Of a DNA stretch of 64,000 nucleotides, positions 11,495 to 21,581 are shown piece by piece (the stretch's first letter is position 1; each line of letters begins with the position of its first letter). Made by a program: the position numbers and the translations under genes. The notes beneath the pieces are model-generated. The model did no database searches. It was not told where the DNA came from and was given only the letters and a program-made list of their open reading frames with translations. The stretch covers positions 7,714,417 to 7,778,416 of the forward strand of contig NC_045149.1 of assembly GCF_008831285.2 (NCBI RefSeq), in the 5' to 3' direction. This DNA is from Nymphaea colorata. Lineage: Eukaryota; Streptophyta; Magnoliopsida; Nymphaeales; Nymphaeaceae.

Positions 11495-12125
11495 GGGGCG
11501 GAGTCAGAAATTTTAGGCCAAGGGGCCCTCATTCAAAAAATCTGTGACACAATAAAATGATTAAGGGGCACTAGGCAAATAACTAAGGGGTAAATAGTGT
11601 ATGTGAATAAACAAATTGTTGGAGAATACGTAGTAAAAATACTATAAAAATTGCCATGTACGCACGCATGTACAAGTAACAAATAGCGCGCTGAATAAGT
11701 AATATAGATATTGTCCACAACAACCATTGCCGCAAACATCATCCGTAGCAAATAAACTCAATTGTTGTAGTGTACTAATGTGAAAGTAAATAAAAATTTA
11801 CGAGGATGTGTAGGCAACTGCCCACACATGCCCACATGTAGCTCTACCCTGCCCAGTACCTAAGATGTATGTTCATAAGAATAACGAAACTCAAAAGAAT
11901 TGATGGAACCCCACATGAGGAGTGGAATGAGACCTCTTTGTGAAGCCAGTGGAGAGCTAGAGAGTCCCATAAGGACAATGGCGGAGCTAGAAAAAATTTC
12001 ATTCCAGACACTCATATATATAAGAAAGCAAATATTTAATATGAAAATAAAGAAACATTAAAGGGCCGGATATGTAGCTCCTCTACTGGCTGTGGGAGCT
12101 ATAGCACCTGACCATGTCGGCCATG
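11495..12125. repeat. GGCGGAG-ended repeat copies
   Basis: Two adjacent fragments of a recurring family. One starts GAGGGGCGGAGTCAG near 11495 and runs to the GGCAACTGCCCACAC motif near 11815. The other starts AATGGCGGAGCTAG near 11986. Related copies lie near 13.90, 15.34, 15.90, 18.41 and 59.65 kb. No open frame is shared between copies. Confidence 0.5.
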
Positions 12126-12129
12126 AAAG

Positions 12130-12888
12130 CAGGATAATTTCACAGCTGAACTGCTTTTGCTTTTTCTTTAAATATAAGTAGAAGTAATTCGATTTTTTTC
12201 TTTAATTAAAAAATGAATAAAAATTAATTGGTCGTTCTAGTTTTGGATATGAGGATTAGTTGCCTTTTACTTGATACAGAAAGCGAATCACTTATGAGTT
12301 TTACAAAAGGCAGCTTGAAAGAATTTACAAAAGCAAGGGAATACAAGACCAACTTTTGAATTTCTTTAGATTATCTGACTTTCTCTTTACAAATTTTGAA
12401 ATGTCACGACAAATTTGTTTGGACAAGCCAGTGCTAGCTAATAGAATTGGCTTGAATAAGTTCATAATTGTTTCAAATTGGTGACAAAAATGATTCCATT
12501 GATGGCCAATTCCAGAGAGCATATGTCAATTTTTCAATATAACAATTTACTTATTTCAAATTAAATTTTCGTAATTTTGGTTTTTTTAAATAATTTTTAA
12601 ATATTAATTGGTGATCAATTGGCTGATTCGCCAAATTGACTGGCAGCTTCATCGATTCTATTCATAATGCACGACATTGAGACCAACATTTTCTTCTTAA
12701 GTTTGCAAATTAAAGATAGACCGGTTTCACATGGAAATTTTGTCATAATTCAAGTTTCAATATATTCATGTGCTAGCCTTTTAAAATTTACAAGTCTTTT
12801 CCATAATTTTACAAGTCTTTTCCATAATAGTCTCTCATTCTATATGTTTTCAATATTATCCTTTATATTTTCCAGGTTGATATAAATC

Positions 12889-12929
<41 letters not shown>

Positions 12930-13885
12930 AGAGAGAGAGAGAGAGAGAGCAATTTAATCTCCTACCACACATTTGAAAACTGAAGCCTGCACCCTTCCCC
13001 CATCTCCTTAGGAAAGGGAGCAACTTAATTTGTCACTGAAAGTCAGAGCCTGGGCTAATCAGTCAATCCACACATAAAATGAAATATGTGAATTAAGTAA
13101 CATAAGAACTTCGTAAATGGATTATCAACCATTTGATCAACGAAATTAATTGAAGGTTCATAATGTGTCATATGTAAAAATATTACCTTCAAAAAATCAA
13201 ATCGTAGTGATTAACTACCGTAAAGTAACATTTTACATGGTCATCAACTATCAGTTCACCATCAACCAACATAGTCCTTAAATTAACTACTTCTAGTCAT
13301 CCTCGATTTTAGACGCTAACACACACTTACATATTAGACTCTCTTATACATATAAACGCACACTATGCACTCATATGGCGTGCATAAATGTCGTGCATTA
13401 ATTTCCTCTAAACAACGAGTGGGTTCGAAGGACGAAGCATAGCTGGTTACACCGGCAAGTCGTTGAAAGTTCAGTCATCAATTCAATTTCCGTGGGAGCT
13501 ACTTCTTTGTACTGCAATAGTAGATGCACGACATTCTAGTTTATGGGTGTCCCGCTCCCCACCAATGTTCCAATAAACCTGAACCTTGAGAAAATGGGAA
13601 AAAGGAAGGGGCTTCGTCAGAGTATCTCTCATTCTAAACGACAAACATCTAAGGGACTTCTTAGTTCATTGAAGGTTATATTAGCCACCCATTGCAAAAA
13701 GTTCCTTAATTTTACCTGCCATTGGGTGCCGTTATGATCATGTTAGGACCAACCTTACCCATTAAACAAGGAATGAAACCCCATACACCCCAGCTTTACA
13801 TATAGATTCTCTTCAACCACTTTGTTGGTAGGATACACAAATAATATTTGTGGGCTCACAAGCATGCACAGCTCAATATTGTTTA
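12130..13885. other. Intergenic, AT-rich, with a (TA)n(GA)n tract
   Basis: No gene recognised. It holds a (TA)n run at 12891-12926 followed by (GA)n to about 12948, and a small tandem repeat of ACAAGTCTTTTCCATAAT near 12790-12830. Confidence 0.6.
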
Positions 13886-13889
13886 TGGT

Positions 13890-14062
13890 GTGTGTGAGCC
13901 CTGGGAGTGCCAGAAAATTTTTTTGGATGGGCACAATTTCACATAGTTTTATACTTGAAGGGGCACTTACATATATAACAAAGTAAATATTAGAAGACCT
14001 TAACATAAAAATGAAGGAAAATTGAGGGGCTGGTGTGGGCAACTGTCCACACCAGTCTATAT
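13890..14062. repeat. GGCGGAG-family copy with palindrome
   Basis: Contains GGGAGTGCCAGAAAATTTTT at the left and, at about 14031-14056, an inverted repeat with arms CTGGTGTGG and CCACACCAG around GCAACTGT. Matching motifs occur near 11.8 and 59.85 kb. Confidence 0.5.
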
Positions 14063-14427
14063 CTATATGTGGTTTTCCACTGAACCAAAGTGATCCATCA
14101 ACTATTAATGATTTGCTGCAGGTTTAGTCTTCAACCTTAAGAGGCTGCAACAACCACATTATGTTACTGTCGAACCTGCCCAAAAAGCGGCGCAGATTTA
14201 CATAACACTGTTACAAGTGTTATATGAATCTGCTATATTTTTTTGAGGCAGATTTTTAGGACAGTAACAATGTGTTACTGTTACTAGTAGCGGTGCCAAC
14301 TTGGAGGGGCGCCCTTCACATGTTTTCGTATATGAAAGGGCATGGTATACAAAACCGACCAAATATTTAAAAATAGTAACTAAAAATAAAGAAAACTCCA
14401 TTTGTAGCTCCACCTCTGATTGTTACC

Positions 14428-14832
14428 AGGTTGTTGTTTGGCAGCAAGGACGCTCAGTGAGTGTCCAACAAATATGTTTCAAATATTAGAGCAAATTCAT
14501 GATACTAGAACTAGTGTTTCATAAATCTGTTCCAATATTGGGGTCAGATTCACATAACACTGCTTGGGTGTTCTTGCTACCAAATGACCCCTCAAGGGCA
14601 TTCGGTAATAAGAACATTGTGTTCTTTGGAATGCAATGGTCCATAAATACATGACCAAAAATCGGAAACCGTGTTTTTATTACCAAATGCCAACTTAAAC
14701 AGTGTTCAGTAACAGCTAGGAATACTATATTCTTTGGAATGCAGTGCTTCAAATGTGTCTCAAAGATTGGGATACACTCATAGAAACATTTTGCACCAAA
14801 AAAATCAGTGTTCTTCTTACCGAATGCCCTCT
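14428..14832. mobile_element. Array of three stacked PIF-like MITEs
   Basis: Three short inverted-repeat units lie end to end. Unit 1 (about 14428-14596) starts GTTGTTTGGCAGCAAGGAC and ends GCTACCAAATGACCCC. Unit 2 (about 14596-14695) starts AGGGCATTCGGTAATAAGAAC and ends TTTATTACCAAATGCC, a clear inverted repeat. Unit 3 (14699-14832) starts ACAGTGTTCAGTAACA and ends TTACCGAATGCCCTCT, flanked by TAA at 14696-14698 and 14833-14835. Unit 2 ends immediately before the left TAA of unit 3. No coding capacity. Confidence 0.65.
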
Positions 14833-15339
14833 TAAAGCATGCTTACCGCAAATTACCAAACAGTTGGTGTCTTCTTGCAGCGTTTCTAAAGTTAGTGAAG
14901 GAGAGATCTCACTTTCTTTACTTTAGTTTCAGGATGCCTAGAGAGCACAATCAATTAGGCAATCAAAGCGGCCATGGGGTGTGTTTTGATAGCTAAGGAT
15001 CTTCAAAACCATGAACCTGATGGCAACGCGGCATTGCTCTGCACATTTTGCAAGAGATGTATGCACATTAAAATTATATGGCTTATCAAACAAAAGAATA
15101 TCCCATGAGAGATCAAAGGCTTACACTTTACACTGAGCACCAAAAGGTTTGATCTAAGATCAGAAGGTGGAGAGGCTCTGGTCCTGAATTCAATGATGTC
15201 AAGAGCATATTCTGTCAGGAATTGGCATAGATATGCCAGTTTCAGGTCACATTTGAGCAAATGTGATATATTTGACATTAGGACAGAGACTAATTAGATA
15301 AAAACTAAATCAGGACGATAATATATAGAGTTTGAGATC

Positions 15340-15525
15340 ACTTGAAACCACGGTTGGAGGCAGGTGTGCTCAATGTGTAGGCAAATACATACCCACACGG
15401 ACCCATCAAAAAATAATTATTTTTTTATTGTCACTTCATAACAAGTTTCTTCATTCGCATGTTTATGCCTCTTAAATTATTACTAGTGCCCTTTAGTCAG
15501 AAATTTCTGGCTTTGCCCCTACGTG
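15340..15525. repeat. GGCGGAG-family copy, reverse orientation
   Basis: Begins with a GTGTGCTCAATGTGTAGGC segment resembling the family palindrome region. It ends near 15495-15520 with AGTCAGAAATTTCTGGC followed by TTTGCCCCT, similar to the reverse complement of the GGGGCGGAG-type end. A further fragment starts GGCAGAGTCAGAATTTTC near 15896. Confidence 0.45.
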
Positions 15526-16881
15526 AAACTGTGTTCAGGATGGACGTTTGGATCAGTTTTAGAAGGTTTGGACCGACTTCAGAGTGCAAAATTAGAACAA
15601 ATTGGTGTATCGGACATTTTTTACATGAAATAAAAGTCCCAGGCATGAAATATAGAGCACGATTAAATTTCAAATTGAAAATGGAAAGAGAGAAAGGAAA
15701 TAGTTTGCATGCATGGATGCTCCAGCCACTTTGTGAAAGGTAGAGTTGCCTTAAGGGAAAGAAGTACCAACTTGTCAACAAGAAGATCGAAGGTTCAGCC
15801 ACAAGAGACACGTGAATGTTCGGAAGGAACAATGGCAGCGAGTCTTTCCCACTCGATCCATACACGCTTGTTTCTGTAAGAACTCCACTTGATGCATGGC
15901 AGAGTCAGAATTTTCTTTTTTCATGGGCCACTAAACATATAGTTAACAAATTTTCAATTAGCCATGAAGCAGTAACCCAGGTCTCGTGAGATAATCCTGG
16001 ACCAAATCTACCCAAGTTCAACCACTAACTTGAGCTTTCAAAGAATGGGCTCTAGATCCACACATCATATGCAAATTTGAATACCATTTCTCCATTTGTG
16101 CATGTCATTCTTGTGTATGGACCATGCTAATTAATCTTTTCTGCATCGTTCCAATTTTAACCGATATTTTCGAAGAGGCCGCGAATTTGAATGTGAGTCC
16201 TGTATCTGACTGCACTTCATTAAACATCTGACTCAAATTCGATCTGCATAATTGCCGGAGCTACATAATTTACAAGAAAAGGTCTGGATCCAAGTCCAAA
16301 TTTGAATAAGATTACACCACACCCAACTAAAATCGAATCCATTAAAGGTTGAATCCTACTCAAACCTGAACCTTTTGCTGTGAAGGATTCCCAGTGCCCG
16401 AATCCAAACAAGAAATCTCCGTACACGAGACAAAGAAAGAAGTGAGGACAGAATAAAGAGGAAATGAAGGTGAGAATCCCATCCTCCATGCTGCTCTCTT
16501 TAGTTATTTTGCAGAACGAGGATTATATAGAAAGGAATTATTCTTGGCATGCCCAATTCTTGTAAACTGTTCATGTTCGCTGCTGTTGTGATGCCAAGAG
16601 AATTATAATAAGGAATTTCGTGTCATCTTCTGATGAAATCTCTGTCACCCCCTGACCCCTCCAATTAATGGCGGTGCTTGAAATGGAAAACCTGAACTCC
16701 TGGGTCCCTTCTCACCCCAAAAAAGGCTGAGCTTTTGCTACTTCAGTCCTGATAGTGGCTGGTGGAAGATGTTCTCTTTCAGGTGATCCCCCAATCTTCT
16801 CCTTTTATTAAATGTGAAAAATGTTCTAAATGTCTCCTACTTTGTCCAATATGGCAGCCTGGAGTTTCTTGTAGCAGCTAA

Positions 16882-17130
16882 GAGGTGTTTGATTGCCTTG
16901 GATTTGATATCCTAAGGATTTAAGAACAATGGATTTAAGATCAGAATTTACAGTCTTCGATCTTAAATCCGACCTATGAATCTTAAGTGTGGATATTAGG
17001 TTTGATTTAACATCCTTTGTTTGATGAACCGGAATTTTACCATGGAGCATTTGCCACATCAACAGAAGTATGTCACATCAGACCCATATTATATTCATGG
17101 ATTTAAGATATGGAGTAACCAAACATCCCT
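16882..17130. mobile_element. PIF/Harbinger-like MITE
   Basis: Left end GAGGTGTTTGATTGCC and right end GTAACCAAACATCCCT (complement AGGGATGTTTGGTTAC) are imperfect inverted repeats. The flanks are TAA (16879-16881) and TTA (17131-17133), a TWA site with one change. The interior is rich in GGATTTAAGATC words in both orientations. No coding capacity. Confidence 0.6.
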
Positions 17131-17140
17131 TTAGGGTTTA

Positions 17141-17278
17141 GGGGTTGTTTCGCAGATGGAACATGCCGGTGGATGTTCTATAAATATACCCCAAAATTTA
17201 GGACAGATGCCTATGAATCTACCTTAATCTTTGGGGCAATTCAAACACTATGAATTGTTTCATTTGTTAAACAAGCCC
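17141..17278. mobile_element. Tourist-like MITE with TTA duplication
   Basis: GGGGTTGTTT at the left pairs with AAACAAGCCC at the right (9 of 10 bases). It is flanked on both sides by TTA (17138-17140 and 17279-17281). At 138 bp with no open frame it is a typical non-autonomous PIF/Harbinger element. It lies 10 bp from the MITE ending at 17130. Confidence 0.75.
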
Positions 17279-17651
17279 TTAGTGTCATGGTATGGCATTA
17301 CCGAACCATTCAACTTTGGAATTCCTGGTCTTCAGGTTCTTTTCTTTCCCTAATAACTTCAAAGCAATTCCATTTGGGGGTTAACCCATTTAATAAGGAA
17401 AAAGTTTAAAAGGTTGCTTGCACTTCTTAAGAAAAGAAAAGAAAAGAATGTTTGTTTCCCACCTGAGGGAATAAGCATCATGTGGATAACAAAGTAGTTT
17501 CCCTATGTATATAAGATTCATAGAATATATGGACTGATTAGAAAATATATATGTGGACCATTGTCTATCACCCCATCGCCTGAAATCCGATGCGATGTGA
17601 TTGGGAAAGATGAAAAGAAAAATGTACGAGAAGTTTGGTACAAGTCTGAAT

Positions 17652-17940
17652 CAAGATTGGGCAATGGGCCGGCCCGGCCAGGTCGGAAACCCAGGCTCGG
17701 GCCCAGTTCCATCATTAAAACCTGAGCCTGAGCCCAGCTCAATTAAATAAAATATATATTTTGTTTAATATAAAATAATATACATATACAATTAATCGTA
17801 ATAAAATATTATATATATATATATATTAATAAATAAATGTTTAAAAAGTTATTGGGCCACGGGTGCCCTTTTTTTTCGGGCCCAGGCCCAAGTCCAGCCA
17901 GGTACCTGATACCCAACGGCGTGCCGGCTCGATGTTAGTC
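17652..17940. repeat. GGGCCGG-type element with AT-rich core
   Basis: GC-rich arms (GGGCCGGCCCGGCC on the left, CGGGCCCAGGCCC on the right) surround an AT-rich core of about 100 bp (17740-17840). The left edge AAGATTGGGCA resembles the TIR of the better preserved copy at 39556-39796. Other copies lie at 28.35, 33.92 and 40.88 kb. Confidence 0.55.
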
Positions 17941-18059
17941 TAGTCTGAATGTTGGCACCTTTCATCTCCTACACTAGATATAAAAGAGAGTTTGATTATG
18001 CTACAAATTTTGAATCTCTACACCCTTTTTTATATTTTCACTCCTTAGGTATCAGCTAT

Positions 18060-18370
18060 TAACCCTGAGTGGCATGCACCGGGCATTCTTGGGTTCATTG
18101 AAGGTGCATCTCTAGTTCAAACCCGCAAGGGTTGTAAAGAGGGTGGGTCCTGCATTCAAGTTGAAACATGCAAAAGATCTTGTTACTTGGTACCAATGCA
18201 GCCCTATACCCTAAGAGTAAGCTGGTAAGAGAATGAGGAGCTTTCAGCTGTAGTCCGAGTCCGAGTGGTGTCCCTAAGCCTCTCGCTCACCCAAAGATTG
18301 ATCTCAGCTACTAGATCTCACACAATGGATGATGTATAGAGTACGTAGGAGACAAGTCTCACCTGTTGCT
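18060..18370 (+). repeat. Possible tRNA-derived SINE
   Basis: GAGTGGCATGCACCGG near 18066 resembles a pol III A box. GTTCAAACC at 18115-18123 is a good B-box match (GWTCRANNC). The spacing of about 45 bp fits a tRNA-like head. No 3' tail or target duplication was identified. Confidence 0.3.
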
Positions 18371-18410
18371 TCTCATTCCATCCTCTAAAGACATTTATCG
18401 GTGTGTGTAG

Positions 18411-18585
18411 TGGCGGAGCCAGGGTCTTTTGGCTTACAGGCAGACAAGTCACCCACCGGGTCTAGTGTGGGGCATTTCATGTGGCCGGGCCCTGGGCCCA
18501 GCTTCGATTACAATGTAATTTTTGAGATGCTAGTATGAGTAGCGGCCTACACCAGCCCACAAGTATCTCCACTACCCCTGAATAA
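18411..18585. repeat. GGCGGAG-family copy
   Basis: Starts TAGTGGCGGAGCCAGGG and ends CTCCACTACCCCTGAA, giving roughly inverted ends. It contains the ACACCAGCCCAC segment of the family near 18550. Confidence 0.5.
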
Positions 18586-18814
18586 TTTTACTAAGAAACA
18601 CAATCAAGCACTTTAAATCATTCTTGCTGAAGGATAGGCTTCCTGCCTTATTACTAAGATCAAAGATATTTACAAGCATTCCGAAAAACGTAGCAAAATT
18701 GCCCAAAGAATAGTCTTCTACTCCTATCATATGGAGAGCAAGGCAGAAACTACATAAAATGAAAGCTCTCAGTTTGTTGTAGGCAGTAATTAGCTGTGTC
18801 ACACGGACTCCTTA

Positions 18815-18987
18815 AAAAGGGCGCAGCGGCCGCATCGTGTAGGGTGAAGATGCGGCTCCAACTCGCACCCCAACCACAACCTATGTCTTTTCCTTTTTAA
18901 AAAATTTCTTTCTTTTTTTTCTCATTCTCCCTCTCTTTCTTTATCTATAGTAATAAAAATAAAAAAAAATGATAAATTAAGCTAAGA

Positions 18988-19035
<48 letters not shown>

Positions 19036-19115
19036 TTTGTCGCACACTTGCATCTAATTTTTTTTGAGATGTGCCGCACCGGCACCCGCACTCCACATCT
19101 ATGTGACATAGGTAA
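18815..19115. repeat. GCACCCGCAC-type element with internal (TA)n(CA)n
   Basis: A GC-rich left part (CGCAGCGGCCGCATCG) and a right part with AATTTTTTTTGAGATGTG, CACCCGCACTCC and ATGTGACATAGG. The right part is matched by the copy at 31470-31915. A (TA)n run (18995-19023) followed by (CA)n (to 19036) sits inside. Confidence 0.5.
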
Positions 19116-19119
19116 TTAG

Positions 19120-21575
19120 CATATTTACAAATCCACTCGAGCTTTGCTCCTGAATGCAGGCCTTCCACGAATTCTATCTAGCAACCCTCTGACATATATG
19201 TAGTTTTATTTGATACGACTTTAATGCATCTCACAGGTCGATCTTCTTCATTAAAATTTCTGCTCAGTTGCTTAAGAATTATCATTCAGCAACAAGCGTT
19301 TGACAGGATGAATCAGTAACAAGCACCTCCGACGCCATTCGCCATCCACGAACAAGCATCAGATATTCTGTTTCTTCTTTTGATTGTCATGATCTGAATA
19401 CACATGTTAGTCTGTCTCTAGGAAGGTCTTTCACTCACTAAGATGCCTAACTCGAGCCAAATCGTAAATTATAATTCCTGCGTATCATCATGTACCGTAA
19501 AATGTTTTAACTCTAAACGTCCAATATGTTTGATTTAACGCACAAGTCTCCTTCTAAATCAGTGGGAAAATCAAGTATGAACTGTTGCATGAATCAAGCA
19601 GCCTTTTAAATGATTGGCGCCATTAGTTTTGATGAGCTATTAATGGCATTACAAGCTCGCAAGCTGAACCACAAGCTGCGGATTTTTCTTCTCCTTTTTT
19701 CTGTACTTTCTTTGAAATGTACAAGATGGGTTATCATGATGATCCTGTAAGTTTTTGTCAAGATATTATTCGAGTATTCAATTTCAAACTTCCTTCACTT
19801 GGAGTTCTTCGGTCCAAACCACTAGCCAGGTAGTAAAAGAAAGCACTTGCAGGCAGCTGGGGCTCCTTTCCTTTGCGGCCCTAAACAAGGCATCGGTCTC
19901 CAAAGAAGAAGACATGAATCAATTGCACCATTTGAAAGCTCCATAAAATTGTACAAATAAATGCTCAACTATAAAGACTACCTTACCGAAAATAGTTTTT
20001 CAACAAGGTAAATTTCATAAATCACATTTTTCAAGTTGATTACTTGACCATTTCACGTCTCTCAAACTATCTTTTGTCTTTGCAATCACACTTAAAAAAG
20101 AACGACGACATCATGAAGAGACCAACCAAAAAATGTGGATTATGAAAGGGTCTCCATTTAAATGGTATTTTGAAATAGGTTTTACTAATTCAAGAGAAGT
20201 TTATAGATTATTTTATAAACTTATGCAGTTATTTGGAATCTTTTGAACAATTTTAGTTTTCAAAGTCGTTTACATACCCAAAGCATCATTTCACTTTTGA
20301 TGTCTTTCTAGCAGTCTAAACCTGAACTGATGGTTTTATCCATCAGAGCACAATCAAATACACCCAGGCGTATATGACGACCTGCTGTAGCTTGTCAATT
20401 TCCCTTTCTAAGACTTCATTCACTAATATACGTTCATAATTCCTATGGGGTTTTGTGCACCCGGCTTGGACCAGTGGCTGGTAGGCAGCCAACCACTGGT
20501 TCGAGTGGCATGGGCATCAACCTTGGAATACTAGTTGATGTGCATTAAGGAAACCACACTCAGGCACCAATACAAGAATCTAGGTGGTGGGATTCTCCTC
20601 CAATGACCTGAATGGTAAATTCATGGCCAATCACAAACTTCTGCCACTTCCAGTTTGAGTATTTATTCTAGTACATAGTTTTTAAGTAATGCTCACCTCA
20701 AAAGCTCTTGGTTTGTCACTGATTAAATTTGCTTGAAAATATGAAAAGATCATATGCGCTTTTTCAATTTGCTTACCAGAGTCATGTTTTGGTTGAACCG
20801 ATTTTATGAAAAATGTCCTAGAGAAAGAGATTTCATATGATCAATTCCTTACTGCCACCAATTAAGAAAACATGTTCAAACATGAAAATACCAAAATGTA
20901 ATGGCCTACTAAATTGAGGTATGGCGCAAGGATTTACAGTTTAGACTCAGACTTGAGAAAATTGGTGTATGTGATGTGAATCAGGTAATTCAGATGAATG
21001 GCAAATCGAATCAAAGCCACACGTCATCCACTGTTCATTCTTTTTAATTTTTTTAATTTAAAATTTTTTTACTCCGGTCCCCAAGGAGGTTGGCATAACG
21101 CATGGGGAGGAGGCTGATATATGGCCCATCTCCATTTCAAGTGTTAGAGGTGTCAGGCTCTCATGCTATAAAATGGACGTGAAAGATGCACAAGTTGAAG
21201 CAGAGTGGGGGCGGGGGGACACTTTGAAGCACCGAAAGCAGACTTATACCCTAGAGGGACTAGTGGTTGGGTGAAAACTTGAGCTCTTTGTCGAACAGTG
21301 AGTCCCCCCCTCCTCCCCGACTCCAAAGTTTGAGAAACTCCAACTGCCGGACAACAAGCGTCATTTCTTTCTTTGCTACATGACACTGTTACAAATTGTA
21401 TATTCAACATCCTGCCTTGCCTGCATTAAACTGCCCTACATGTTGAACAACACGATGCAATACTATATACAAAAGCTTACATGCAGGACTAAGGCAGATA
21501 GAGCTTTCATGGAGAATCAACAGAAGACTAAACTGTAGCTATACATTCCTAATGAACGCAGTAGTAAAATTTGCA
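19120..21575. other. Intergenic, downstream of the UPF0114 gene
   Basis: No exon recognised. At 20468-20507 TGGACCAGTGG and GGTTCGAGT are spaced like pol III A and B boxes, which weakly suggests a SINE or tRNA-like relic. Poly-C and G-rich runs near 21205 and 21303 create open frames without family similarity. The 3' UTR of the minus-strand gene probably takes up the last few hundred bases. Confidence 0.5.
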
Positions 21576-21581
21576 GTCTCT

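Noticed and set aside
20468..20507. tRNA-like A/B box pair
   Set aside because: Boxes are approximate and no cloverleaf, anticodon arm or acceptor stem could be drawn, so not called a tRNA gene.
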